Assembly (NCBI GenBank): GCA_023410575.1 | Contig: JAEYPP010000082.1 | Coordinates: 1-22,155, forward strand | Reading direction: 5' to 3' | Source of the DNA: Bacillota bacterium | GTDB lineage: Bacteria > Bacillota > Clostridia > Lachnospirales > Lachnospiraceae | DNA length: 22,155 nucleotides | Part shown: one piece after another, positions 14,299 through 22,155 of the stretch | How positions within the stretch are numbered: position 1 is the first letter of the stretch | Layout: every line of letters begins with the position of its first letter | Notes under the pieces: model-generated | What the model saw: only the letters and a program-made list of their open reading frames with translations | Told to the model about the DNA's origin: nothing | Databases searched by the model: none | Translations under genes and position numbers: made by a program

Positions 14299-14922
14299 CT
14301 TTTTTACGTCTGATTCTTTTTTACCGTCGGATACTGAAAAGTTGTCATCGATCAGCTTTTCAATTAACTGTTTTTTCATATACACATCAAAGCAAAGCAT
14401 ACTAATGAAGGAAAACATCTGAAGAAACTCTTCATTTTCTTTTCCGTTTTCTTTTGTAAATGCTGTCTTCGCACGTTCAAACGTTCTTACAACATCTTTA
14501 CTTAATGTCATCGCCTGCATTTGTCCAATTCGAAATACCTCATTATAGATATCTTCGAGCTTGACCTTACTTTCATCACCAAAAAACTTTTCTGTCATAG
14601 GGCCAAGAATGGACTGAATGTCACTAATGGATAAGATGTTCTTCATGTAATATATGAAAATCAAAAGATATATATGATCTTTCGAATACTTCTTTTTATT
14701 TGGTGAAGGTAACAGATTATTTTTCGTATAGTTATTAATCATCGTTTTTGTTAATAACTTATCCTCTGAGTAACGCTTAGAAGACTCCAAATGCCGATCC
14801 ATGAAAGTTGTCACCTGATCCATATATAAATCAATGTTTGGAATCTCTCCTGGCTTAACATAATTAACCTTCTTTAAGCTCTCAATTAGATGCATTATAT
14901 CACTTTTTTCATTGTTCTCCAC
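14293..14922 (-). CDS. DUF1836 family probable transcription regulator
   Basis: A 209-residue protein with the typical DUF1836 core at about 25-125: IPNIDLYMDQVTTFMDRHL, then LTKTMINNYTKNNLLPSPNKKKYSKDHI, a MerR-like winged helix, and a helical tail (ILSISDIQSILGPMTEKFFGD). The family occurs in clostridia and bacilli and is thought to bind DNA, and no target is known. The start is GTG at 14920-14922, chosen because AGAGGTGAT stands at the right distance. An ATG-like codon just downstream is out of frame. It is transcribed alone from a consensus promoter. Confidence 0.85.
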   Translation of the reverse strand: MENNEKSDIMHLIESLKKVNYVKPGEIPNIDLYMDQVTTFMDRHLESSKRYSEDKLLTKTMINNYTKNNLLPSPNKKKYSKDHIYLLIFIYYMKNILSISDIQSILGPMTEKFFGDESKVKLEDIYNEVFRIGQMQAMTLSKDVVRTFERAKTAFTKENGKENEEFLQMFSFISMLCFDVYMKKQLIEKLIDDNFSVSDGKKESDVKKK

Positions 14923-14943
14923 ATTTCATCACCTCTAAACTTT

Positions 14944-14972
14944 ATTATATAGTATTAAAAACCACATGTCAA
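14944..14972 (-). promoter_or_regulatory. Consensus sigma-A promoter of the DUF1836 gene
   Basis: The minus strand has TTGACA (14967-14972), exactly 17 bp, and TATAAT (14944-14949): 12 of 12 matches at ideal spacing. Such a strong promoter just ahead of a regulator gene suggests that repression or autoregulation may matter, though no operator is obvious. Confidence 0.88.
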
Positions 14973-15093
14973 ATAAAAACCTCATAAAAACTAAACTTAT
15001 TAGAGTAAAAGAATAAACTATTTAACTAAAATTACATATAATTTCAATTCGCAAAATCCTATTAAAAACCAACTAGTATATTGCTATGAGAAA

Positions 15094-15102
15094 TGATATA
15101 AT
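15094..15102 (+). promoter_or_regulatory. pcrA promoter, extended -10
   Basis: TGATATAAT is an extended -10 box (TG-n-TATAAT, -10 at 15097-15102), 80 bases before the chosen pcrA ATG. The -35 region is weak, as is common with this promoter type. Confidence 0.55.
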
Positions 15103-15181
15103 TTAAAAATGCAGAATAAGTAAAGTGAATTACGCCCGTTACGAACTAATCCTTGTTAAGAGTAAAGAGAGGTTATGTACA

Positions 15182-17476
15182 ATGAATATTTATGATTCCT
15201 TAAATCCAGAGCAGCGAAAAGCAGTAGAGCATGATCGTGGGCCTATGCTAATACTTGCAGGTGCTGGTTCAGGAAAGACGAGAGTTTTAACACATAGAAT
15301 CGCTTATCTAATCGATGAGCGTGATGTAAATCCTTATCAAATCATGGCTTTGACATTTACGAATAAAGCAGCGAAAGAAATGAGAGAACGTGTAGATAAA
15401 ATTGTAGGCTATGGTGCAGAAAATATCTGGGTTAGTACGTTCCACTCCACCTGTGTTCGAATACTTCGCCGTTTTGTTGAAACGTTAGGCTATTCAAGAA
15501 ATTTTACCATTTATGATACAGACGATCAAAAGTCTTTAATGCGTGAAGTATTAAAATATTTAAGTATTGATACCAAGCAAATCAAAGAACGTGCCTTTTT
15601 GTCAGCCATCTCTTCTGCTAAGGACGAATTGGTGTCACCAGAAGAATTTGAACTGAATGCTCATGGGGATTATGCATTAACTAAGATAGCGAAGGTTTAT
15701 GCAGAATATCAAAAACGCCTTAAAGCAAATAATGCAATGGACTTTGATGATTTAATTGTAAAAACGGTAGAATTATTTCAGACCAATTCGGAAGCGTTGC
15801 AATATTACCGCAATCGCTTTAAATATATCATGGTCGATGAGTATCAAGATACGAATACCGCTCAATTTAAACTCATTAGCTTGATGGCACAAACTACGAA
15901 TGAACACGGAGAAATTGAACGTAATCTCTGTGTTGTTGGTGATGATGATCAGTCTATCTACAAGTTTCGTGGTGCTAATATCCGCAATATTCTTGACTTT
16001 GAAAAACAGTATCCAGATGCTTTTGTAATTAAATTAGAACAAAATTATCGTTCCACGAAGAGCATCTTAAATGCTGCCAACCAAGTAATTGCTAACAATC
16101 TCGGTCGTAAATCCAAAGCATTATGGACCAATAATGACGAAGGAACTCCAGTTTCGTTTCATCAATATGATAATGACTATGAAGAAGCGAATGCAGTTGT
16201 TTCCTCAATTCAAGCACTCGTACAGGAAAAAGAGTTGTCCTATAATCAGTTTGCAATTCTTTATCGTACCAATGCCCAATCTCGTGTATTAGAAGAAAAA
16301 ATGGTGCAAAAAAGCATTCCTTATAAAATTATTGGTGGTACGAACTTCTATGCAAGAAAAGAAGTAAAAGATATGTTAGCATACCTAAAGACAATTGATA
16401 ATGGTCAGGATGGAGTTGCTGTAAAGCGTATTATTAATGTACCAAAACGTGGTATTGGACTTACAACACTCGATCGAATTGAAGAATATGCCAATCGTAA
16501 TGGCATAACTTTTTATGAAGCCTTACGTCATGCTGAGTCGATACCTGGATTAGGTCGATCCACAAGTAAGATTGTCTCTTTCGTTAGCTTTATTGAGGCA
16601 TTGAAAAGTAAGCTTAGTAACGATTCTTATTCTTTAAAGAATCTTTTAGAAGAAATTACAGAAGCTACAGGCTACATTAAGGAATTAGAGGAATCCGATG
16701 ATGAATCTGCAGAAGATCGAATTGGTAATATCAATGAATTATTAAATAAGATAGCAACCTATGAAGAGGAAAGTCAAGAACCACCAACTCTAAGTGGCTT
16801 TTTAGAAGAAGTTGCATTAGTCGCAGATATTGATAATTTAGAAGAAGAAAGTAATTATGTTGTCTTAATGACTCTTCATAGCGCGAAAGGATTAGAGTTT
16901 CCTTATGTTTATTTATGTGGTATGGAAGAAGGTATTTTCCCAAGCTATATGTCGATTTTTGCTGATAATCCTGAAGTTGAGATTGAAGAGGAACGTCGTT
17001 TATGCTATGTCGGTATAACTCGAGCAAAGCAACAATTATACTTAAGTGCAGCAAGACAGCGAATGATTCGTGGTGAAACTCAATTTAATCGACCTTCTCG
17101 TTTCATCAATGAAATTCCACGTAATTTGCTGTCAATCGGTTCGGTTCAAAAGCAAAGCTATCTTTCCGAAACTTCTTTTGCAACAAGTCCTATTCGCAAT
17201 GCATCAGCCAATGTACCAGGAAGCAAACTTATGGGACAAACATCAAGTAACCGTCCTTATACTCCAACTGCTCCTGTGAAGCAATTTGGTAATGCAAGCC
17301 AGAACAATTTGACGTATGGTGTTGGAGACACCGTAAAACATATCAAATTCGGTACTGGTATCATCACTGCACTTACGAAAGGTGGACGTGATTATGAAGT
17401 TACCGTAGACTTTGGAGAACAAGGCATAAAGAAGATGCTCTCGTCCTTCGCAAAGCTTGAAAAGATTGAGGAATAA
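15182..17476 (+). CDS. pcrA: ATP-dependent DNA helicase PcrA (UvrD/Rep family)
   Basis: A superfamily 1A 3'-5' helicase that unwinds DNA in repair, removes RecA filaments and works with RNA polymerase. Visible motifs are QRKAV (Q-motif), Walker A AGAGSGKT (26-33), VDEYQDT (218-224), DDQSIYKFRGA, EQNYRS, VVLMTLHSAKGLEF and YVGITRAKQQL. The C-terminal ~50 residues (GVGDTVKHIKFGTGII to the end) are the PcrA Tudor-like domain that binds RNA polymerase. The start at 15182 (MNIYDSLNPEQ, 764 aa) is preferred because AAGAGAGG lies 8 bases before it and it matches the normal PcrA beginning. The 19-codon upstream extension to 15125 has no ribosome site. Complete and intact. Confidence 0.97.
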   Translation: MNIYDSLNPEQRKAVEHDRGPMLILAGAGSGKTRVLTHRIAYLIDERDVNPYQIMALTFTNKAAKEMRERVDKIVGYGAENIWVSTFHSTCVRILRRFVETLGYSRNFTIYDTDDQKSLMREVLKYLSIDTKQIKERAFLSAISSAKDELVSPEEFELNAHGDYALTKIAKVYAEYQKRLKANNAMDFDDLIVKTVELFQTNSEALQYYRNRFKYIMVDEYQDTNTAQFKLISLMAQTTNEHGEIERNLCVVGDDDQSIYKFRGANIRNILDFEKQYPDAFVIKLEQNYRSTKSILNAANQVIANNLGRKSKALWTNNDEGTPVSFHQYDNDYEEANAVVSSIQALVQEKELSYNQFAILYRTNAQSRVLEEKMVQKSIPYKIIGGTNFYARKEVKDMLAYLKTIDNGQDGVAVKRIINVPKRGIGLTTLDRIEEYANRNGITFYEALRHAESIPGLGRSTSKIVSFVSFIEALKSKLSNDSYSLKNLLEEITEATGYIKELEESDDESAEDRIGNINELLNKIATYEEESQEPPTLSGFLEEVALVADIDNLEEESNYVVLMTLHSAKGLEFPYVYLCGMEEGIFPSYMSIFADNPEVEIEEERRLCYVGITRAKQQLYLSAARQRMIRGETQFNRPSRFINEIPRNLLSIGSVQKQSYLSETSFATSPIRNASANVPGSKLMGQTSSNRPYTPTAPVKQFGNASQNNLTYGVGDTVKHIKFGTGIITALTKGGRDYEVTVDFGEQGIKKMLSSFAKLEKIEE

Positions 17477-17519
17477 AACATTTTTGTAAATGTCTATAGT
17501 AAATCTTGTTAATAAGTGG

Positions 17520-17525
17520 TATAAT
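17520..17525 (+). promoter_or_regulatory. Possible -10 box before the small membrane protein gene
   Basis: A perfect TATAAT 41 bases before the start codon, without a clear -35. The gene may instead be read through from pcrA, since no terminator separates them. Confidence 0.35.
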
Positions 17526-17566
17526 AATATGTGAAATCACCCGAGAATAAGAAAGGATGTGCTATA

Positions 17567-17854
17567 ATGAATAACAAATTCGATAAACTAAGTGAAATGT
17601 TAGCTACAAGTAAATTATCTGATCTTATGCATAAGAAGGAAGATCCGATCGAAGAAAAAAAACATACCATAGTATTTATTCTTGCTATCGTTGGTGCAAT
17701 TGCAGCAATCGCGGGTATTGCATATGCTGTTTATAAGTATATGACACCAGACTATTTAGAAGATTTTGATGACGACTTTGATGATGAATTTGAAGATGAT
17801 TTTGAAGATGATCTCAATGATGGAGACTCTGATGTAGTATCCAACGCAGAATAA
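17567..17854 (+). CDS. Small membrane protein with acidic tail
   Basis: A 95-residue protein of unknown function. The start at 17567 (MNNKFDKLSEML) is chosen because GAAAGGATG lies just upstream. An open extension to 17531 has no ribosome site. An amphipathic N-terminal part (about 1-35) is followed by one membrane helix (TIVFILAIVGAIAAIAGIAYAVYKY, split here as 36-60) and a tail dominated by Asp and Glu in a repeated DDDF/EDDF pattern. It is probably anchored with one helix, and the orientation is unclear. It lies 90 bases after pcrA and before a very strong terminator. Confidence 0.78.
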   Translation: MNNKFDKLSEMLATSKLSDLMHKKEDPIEEKKHTIVFILAIVGAIAAIAGIAYAVYKYMTPDYLEDFDDDFDDEFEDDFEDDLNDGDSDVVSNAE

Positions 17855-17882
17855 TTCAAAAAGGTAATACAAGAATGAAAGC

Positions 17883-17920
17883 ATGGGGGTGTAGATTTTC
17901 TACACCCCCATTTCATTTTT
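17883..17920 (+). terminator. Strong terminator after the pcrA region
   Basis: ATGGGGGTGTAGA (17883-17895) and TCTACACCCCCAT (17899-17911) form a perfect 13-bp stem with a three-base loop, followed by TTTCATTTTT. The A-rich left side also allows some termination of the convergent transporter gene. Confidence 0.93.
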
Positions 17921-17945
17921 CATCATTTCTTAGTTTTCTTACTAC

Positions 17946-18521
17946 CTATTTGCATGCTTCCTTGGCATAACTTGTATCCACTAAGCTCTCATAAGGAGCT
18001 CGAACCGTAAGCTGTCCTGCTGTCTCTAAGATATCCTGCAGTAACTCAAAGGATTCTTTCTCAAATACAAGGTTCTCTTTCCAAGTTCCCTGATCTTTAT
18101 ATCTTCCAACGATAATTGTAATATTCTTAAGATCTGTTTCTTTAAACTGTGGTTGAATTACTTTTGCAATCTCCTCTGTAGTATGGCTATTCACATAATC
18201 CATGCCCTTTTGAAGTGCAGTCACGAATTTCTGAATTACTTCTGGGTTTTTCTTAATATAACTTAATTTTGCTGAATATGCGGTATATGGAACATTACCA
18301 CTTGCAACACCTAAAGAGGCAACTACTTTTCCTTCACCAGCTAATTCAATCGCCGTCGCAGCTGGCTCAAATTCTACGGTATAGTCTCCCTGGCCTGCTA
18401 AAAAGCTTTGAGAAGTAATACCAAAATCAATGTTTGTAATCATGTCGATATCCTTATAAGGATCTACGCCATTCTTCTTAAGGATATATTCGAATACCAT
18501 CTGTGGCATCCCACCAGTTCG
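17946..18521 (-). pseudogene. ABC transporter solute-binding protein, 3' part (NMT1/SsuA type)
   Basis: The C-terminal ~190 residues of a periplasmic-type binding protein for nitrate, sulfonate, taurine or thiamine-precursor uptake. GGMPQMVFEYILKKNGVDP matches the conserved GGxPxMxxEYxLKKxG stretch, and SFLAGQGDYTVEFEPAA and YIKKNPEVIQKFVTAL follow the family closely. The signal peptide, lipobox Cys and first lobe are absent. Reading upstream from the internal ATG the frame stays open for only four codons (R-T-G-G) before a TGA, right beside the stop codon of the serine recombinase. The gene was therefore split by integration of the element to its right. No N-terminal half is in the window. 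Confidence 0.85.
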
Positions 18522-18528
18522 TCATAAA

Positions 18529-20379
18529 CTAATATAACAATCGGATACATTCCTTAATCTTAGACTTATCCATGATAATTTTATATGGTTTTAGTTTATC
18601 ATCTGTTTCTTTAAGTACACCACTCGCCAAGGCAAGATTGATATATGGCATTATGAATGTTCTATTTGTATCATATCCTAGTTCATTCATTTTTTTTAAT
18701 AGATATTTAGCAGACGTGTATTCCCTTTCTTCTTCCGATATTAGTCTGAATACTACATCTATCTTCTCATTTTCTTCTTTATTTAAGAGGTCCTCCATAT
18801 TAAATGAAAGATAGTCATTTAGACTATATTTTAATTGAATTTCAGGAATACCGTTTTCGTCAATAACAATTCTGTATACAAGACGTTCCACATCTCGAAT
18901 AGATAGATCATCCGTAATCTTCTTTGCAATATTTATTCCAACTTTTGTATCTTCTATTCTCTCATCAATAGTGTTCTGTAGTTTTTCAGAGAGTTTCTGC
19001 TTCTCAGTTTTACACGCTGAAAGTTTCTCAGTAATTTCGTGCTGCATTTCGTTATAAGTCTCTTCAATGATATCAATCTTCGTAGCATTCTTTAATTCAT
19101 TTAATTTTAGATTAATTAAGCCTTTCAACTGAGCAGAAAGTTGTTCTTCTCTTTGCTCCAGTTTCTTTATCTGTTGCCTGGTCTTGGTTTTCAGATTCTC
19201 ATAATCGTCCATTCTAAATTCCTTAATAGCATCTTCCCACACTGGCAGGCAGGCTTTAAGGAATGATTTAAAATACTCTTCAATATCCTCAGCGTTGATC
19301 AGATGGGCTTTGGAACAATATTGTATCCCCTTTGTATTATATGTTGAGCATATATAGTATTCTCTTGTCTTAGTATTCATTTTTCTACGTATTAAAACAA
19401 GCTTAGCCCCACAATCTTTACAAAATAAAGTACTGCTAAACGGTGGAACAGGTCCTTTAATACGGTTGCTTCGAAAGTCCCCCTTAGCACGCTCATTCAT
19501 AATCTCCTTCACTACTTCAAAATCCTCTCTACTAATAATAGCTTCGTGATGACTTTCAAAAACGTACTGTTCTTTTTGGGGAACTCTGTGGTCTGTACCA
19601 TGTATTACCCGTTTTTCACGTTTATGCAGACGATATGTTCCGATGTAGAAATCGTTCTTAAGTATATCTCTTATAGAGTAATCACTCCATCGGTGAGAAA
19701 TACTTGTTGGGTGCTTCATTCTACCTTCTTCTCCATTTAAAGCTTCTCTCATAGCCATAGATGGAGTATGAATATGCTGAGAATTTAAAATGTCTGCAAT
19801 TCTACGATAACCATATCCATCTATATACAACTTGAAGATTTTCCTGATTACTTCTGCTTGATCTTCATCTATAATAAAATTCTTTTTTGCAATCTTAAAG
19901 CCATATGGGGCATGGGTCAAATAAGTCCCCTCCTTTTGTTTCATACGAAGGATTGTTTTAATCTTTTTGCTGGCATCTTTAACATATCTTTCATTAAACC
20001 AGGATTTTATACCGATAAAGTCATCATTATCTTTTAACGTATCATAATCATCATCAATAAGTATAACTCTTTTACCAAGTTGACACACATGATCCAAAAA
20101 TAACAAAACCTTAGCATTATTTCGCCCAATTCTGGACAGATCCTTTGCAATGACTATATCAACTTCACCTGAATCCAACTTATCTATAAGTGCAGAAAAA
20201 GACGGTCTATCAAATATATATCCAGACACACCGTCGTCTTCATAAAATTCTTCCATTATCATTCCTTTTTCTTTCGCATACTTTTCAATTAAATTTTTTT
20301 GATTCTCAATAGATGTATAATTCTTTTTATCATCATCTCTTGACAATCTTACATAGCCTACTACTTTATGTTTGCTCAT
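18529..20379 (-). CDS. Large serine recombinase (integrase) of a mobile element
   Basis: A 616-residue site-specific recombinase that cuts att sites through a 5'-phosphoserine link. The catalytic domain spans about 4-150: YVRLSRDD with the nucleophile S13, then EDDGVSG and AKDLSRIGRN with R83 and R86. The recombinase domain follows (about 158-300, APYGFKI onward), then a zinc ribbon with C320, C323, C344 and C355, a long coiled coil (about 390-480) and a helical tail. All key residues are present. A GGGGGG run about 10 bases before the ATG is the ribosome site. Its stop codon lies 8 bases from the broken transporter gene, as expected for an integrase next to its att junction. A 56-aa ORF lies just upstream. 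Confidence 0.95.
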   Translation of the reverse strand: MSKHKVVGYVRLSRDDDKKNYTSIENQKNLIEKYAKEKGMIMEEFYEDDGVSGYIFDRPSFSALIDKLDSGEVDIVIAKDLSRIGRNNAKVLLFLDHVCQLGKRVILIDDDYDTLKDNDDFIGIKSWFNERYVKDASKKIKTILRMKQKEGTYLTHAPYGFKIAKKNFIIDEDQAEVIRKIFKLYIDGYGYRRIADILNSQHIHTPSMAMREALNGEEGRMKHPTSISHRWSDYSIRDILKNDFYIGTYRLHKREKRVIHGTDHRVPQKEQYVFESHHEAIISREDFEVVKEIMNERAKGDFRSNRIKGPVPPFSSTLFCKDCGAKLVLIRRKMNTKTREYYICSTYNTKGIQYCSKAHLINAEDIEEYFKSFLKACLPVWEDAIKEFRMDDYENLKTKTRQQIKKLEQREEQLSAQLKGLINLKLNELKNATKIDIIEETYNEMQHEITEKLSACKTEKQKLSEKLQNTIDERIEDTKVGINIAKKITDDLSIRDVERLVYRIVIDENGIPEIQLKYSLNDYLSFNMEDLLNKEENEKIDVVFRLISEEEREYTSAKYLLKKMNELGYDTNRTFIMPYINLALASGVLKETDDKLKPYKIIMDKSKIKECIRLLY

Positions 20380-20443
20380 TTAGAAATTGCCCCCCATAAA
20401 AAAATACACCTATATCTCATAAATAAATTTTATCATTTTATTC

Positions 20444-20614
20444 TTATAAATTATCGGTAATAATCTTCTTAAAACAAGATACTATATCCAGATTCTCGCC
20501 ATCGGATATAACACACACGCGAAACCCAAAATTCTGAAGCATTTTTACTTTCTTTTCAATTTCTTCGTTTGAGTGATGAAGAGTTTTATGTATGAAATAT
20601 ATAGGTTTGCTCAA
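20444..20614 (-). CDS. 56-aa ORF with TTG start upstream of the recombinase
   Basis: A short open frame of 56 codons starting with TTG and preceded by AGGAG at 8 bases. The product begins MSKPIYFIHKTLHHSNEE, has a charged helix and then NFGFRVCVISDGEN, and looks like a compact alpha/beta protein. I do not recognise it. It ends 64 bases before the recombinase ATG on the same strand with no terminator between, so the two are probably co-transcribed. It could be a recombination directionality or regulatory factor, which is only a guess from position. Confidence 0.6.
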   Translation of the reverse strand: MSKPIYFIHKTLHHSNEEIEKKVKMLQNFGFRVCVISDGENLDIVSCFKKIITDNL

Positions 20615-20767
20615 TTAGTATACTCCTTTTATTTAGAAGAACATGCTTAGTAAAACCTATGAGCTGGTGTTTGTCTAATATTCTCAGAAGTATTATCAAT
20701 TCCTACAATCCTTCCAAATATTCTTATAAACGATAAAAAGCACGTAACCTTTTTATTATTACAATTT

Positions 20768-20807
20768 AAAAACCGCTGAAGACGGTAAGCTACTTTCAGC
20801 GGTTTTT
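20768..20807 (-). terminator. Terminator after the PHP-domain gene
   Basis: AAAAACCGCTGAA (20768-20780) pairs with TTCAGCGGTTTTT (20795-20807), a 13-bp perfect stem ending in a U run on both strands. A second imperfect hairpin, ATCCA-C-CAGAG with CTCTG-A-TGGAT (20812-20843), lies between it and the PHP stop codon. It isolates the PHP gene from the recombinase unit. Confidence 0.9.
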
Positions 20808-20856
20808 AATTATCCACCAGAGACTCTACAACCTCTGATGGATTTGTATTTAATTC

Positions 20857-21771
20857 TTAAAAGAAATGTGGATTTGTCCATGCAGTATTTCCATCTTCAT
20901 CAATACATTCGATGCGAATATACTTCTCTGCTCCCTTTAGGGAATAGGTAATCTCGGTCAGAGTTTCACCCTTATCGGCATATATACTATGTCCTCTTGT
21001 AAGATAGGAAGTGATATGGATTTCCTTGCAAGGACTACATTTGAAATAGATTTTATCATCATCTAATCCCCAGTCCTCTATTATTGGACCCTGGCTCAGA
21101 TAGAAGCGGCCATCTTTCAAATTTTCAACAATTCGAGAGGAAGTACGCTCTGTGGATTTCACCATTACCCAGCCACCAAAACGATCGCTCCGTGCAGTCT
21201 TTCCATGGGTGTCATCGCACGCGATGCCCCAGACCTTACGACCACTTTGCAGAAGCAGATCCCAGTACAAGTCTGCTCGGCCTGCATGCATAAGGCGTTC
21301 GCATCCAGTATTGAACACCTCGATTGCATGGAAACCAGACAGATCTAGCACTTCACTTGGTGTCATTCTGCTCCAGTGCGGATGTGCCAAAACCACAAAT
21401 TCTTTTGAAGCAACCATTTCATCAATCAATTGCTGATTCTGTATCTCGTTGCAATCATAACGGCGTTCCTCATGCAAAGGCATTGCATCAGCATTTACAG
21501 AGTACAAACCAACCACATGAATGCACTTGGTGTTCTCAGGGTTATGTCGAATATCGCGCTCCCAACCCGGGATCATGCAAATATCCATATTCTCTCCCAA
21601 CTGGTGCGAATCAACCACATTATGATCCGTAATAGAAAGAAAATCATATCCCTGCTCGAGGTAGTCACGAATCTGCTGATCAGGTGGGCAAAGTCCGTCC
21701 GTCCGTGTAGTATGAGAATGGATATTTCCTTTTAACCATGTGCCGGAATCCGGGAAGAAAGATTTTTTCAT
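20857..21771 (-). CDS. PHP-domain metallohydrolase (CehA/McbA-like)
   Basis: A 304-residue protein with a polymerase-and-histidinol-phosphatase (PHP) domain, predicted to hydrolyse a phosphoester or similar bond with bound metal ions. Metal ligands are visible: GNIHSHTTRTDG with H18 and H20, SITDHNV with D49 and H50, E71, VLAHPHW with H130 and H132, and CDDTHG with D187 and H189. The last ~85 residues look like a beta-rich accessory domain. The start at 21771 (MKKSFFPDSG) is chosen for the GGGGGGAT ribosome site just before it. An open extension upstream overlaps the transporter gene. It follows the TRAP permease by 13 bases, so they form one operon. Codon use is less AT-rich than in the island. 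Confidence 0.87.
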   Translation of the reverse strand: MKKSFFPDSGTWLKGNIHSHTTRTDGLCPPDQQIRDYLEQGYDFLSITDHNVVDSHQLGENMDICMIPGWERDIRHNPENTKCIHVVGLYSVNADAMPLHEERRYDCNEIQNQQLIDEMVASKEFVVLAHPHWSRMTPSEVLDLSGFHAIEVFNTGCERLMHAGRADLYWDLLLQSGRKVWGIACDDTHGKTARSDRFGGWVMVKSTERTSSRIVENLKDGRFYLSQGPIIEDWGLDDDKIYFKCSPCKEIHITSYLTRGHSIYADKGETLTEITYSLKGAEKYIRIECIDEDGNTAWTNPHFF

Positions 21772-21784
21772 ACGATCCCCCCAC

Positions 21785-22155
21785 TTACTGCGTTTGTATA
21801 GCTGCTGGCTTCCGCCAAGCAACCATTATGGCAGCGCCGCCGATTACAAAGCCAATTAGACTAGGTATTAACTGAGGCATCAGCATCAAAATACCACCAA
21901 TCAAGCACAATGCACGAATAACAACACTGACTTTACTGCGAAGATAACCAACGGTACATACATTGATCATCACAACACCAATGGTAGCAGTTATTACAGC
22001 AAAGATTACTTGTAGCAAGTTGCCTTCCATCAACAGTGCAGGATTATAACAGAATGTATATGGAATGATGAATATCGGCAAGGCAACCATACAACTAATA
22101 CATCCCGTCTTAAACCAGTTCGATTTTGCCAAACCAGAGGCCATGAATACTGCAA
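21785..22155 (-). CDS. TRAP transporter fused permease, C-terminus (partial)
   Basis: The window ends inside this gene: the frame is open through the last bases (AVFMASGLAKSNW). The visible ~123 residues match the end of TAXI-type fused TRAP permeases (DctQM fusion), which take up organic acids with a sodium or proton gradient. The conserved segment is MASGLAKSNWFKTG, followed by ALPIFIIPYTFCYNPALLMEG and two or three membrane helices (VIFAVITATIGVVMINV, ALCLIGGILMLMP, LIGFVIGGAAIMV). The internal ATG at 22144 is not the real start. Operon with the PHP gene suggests that the hydrolase acts on the imported solute, which is inference. Confidence 0.75.
   Translation of the reverse strand, partial: AVFMASGLAKSNWFKTGCISCMVALPIFIIPYTFCYNPALLMEGNLLQVIFAVITATIGVVMINVCTVGYLRSKVSVVIRALCLIGGILMLMPQLIPSLIGFVIGGAAIMVAWRKPAAIQTQ

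Noticed and set aside
20634..20790. Minus-strand open stretch of about 50 codons ending in IRQTPAHRFY
   Set aside because: It has no ATG, GTG or TTG start with a ribosome site, and it runs into the terminator stem. Probably chance.
18529..22155. Prophage
   Set aside because: A serine integrase alone is not enough. No capsid, portal, terminase, tail or lysis gene is visible, and the neighbours are metabolic.

Overview
The window looks like chromosomal DNA of a low-GC Gram-positive anaerobe, most likely a clostridium of the Lachnospiraceae (Lachnoclostridium phytofermentans-like). This is inferred from AT-rich codon use, strong AGGAGG-type ribosome sites, sigma-A promoters, and a YerC-type TrpR homologue, a DUF1836 regulator and PcrA close together. 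No rRNA, tRNA or CRISPR array was seen.

Left flank (1-2178): an IS30-family insertion sequence, a small unrecognised GTG-start gene, and a decayed methyl-accepting chemotaxis protein (MCP) fragment that stops where the next gene ends.

Defence-rich island (about 2178-12207, all real genes on the minus strand). From right to left it holds an unrecognised 251-aa gene (11094-11849), an internally deleted group II intron (10196-10911), an unrecognised 329-aa gene with a degenerate Xre-like HTH (9105-10094), and a three-gene operon (5291-8990) encoding an ATPase-TOPRIM (DUF4435) fusion resembling a single-chain PARIS AriA-AriB, a DUF6602 protein, and a free-standing HsdR N-terminal nuclease domain. 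Last comes a two-gene operon (2178-5001) encoding a NERD-HRDC protein and a DUF262-HNH (GmrSD-like) protein. Copies of a hairpin-plus-tail repeat lie just downstream of rlmD and of the 251-aa gene. Weaker relatives follow the 329-aa gene and the three-gene operon. This gives the island a cassette-like look, with rlmD as its fixed edge. The three-gene operon and the repeat family are the best candidates for something undescribed.

Core block (12213-17911): rlmD (23S rRNA m5U methyltransferase, minus), yerC (plus), a DUF1836 regulator (minus), pcrA helicase (plus) and a small acidic membrane protein (plus), with good promoters and strong terminators.

Right end (17946-22155): the 3' part of an ABC transporter solute-binding protein gene is cut off by a large serine recombinase gene whose stop codon lies next to the break, so a mobile element has probably integrated into the transporter gene. 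Upstream of the recombinase are a 56-aa TTG-start ORF, a terminator, a PHP-domain metallohydrolase and the C-terminus of a TRAP fused permease that runs off the window. The last two appear less AT-rich than the rest and may be cargo.
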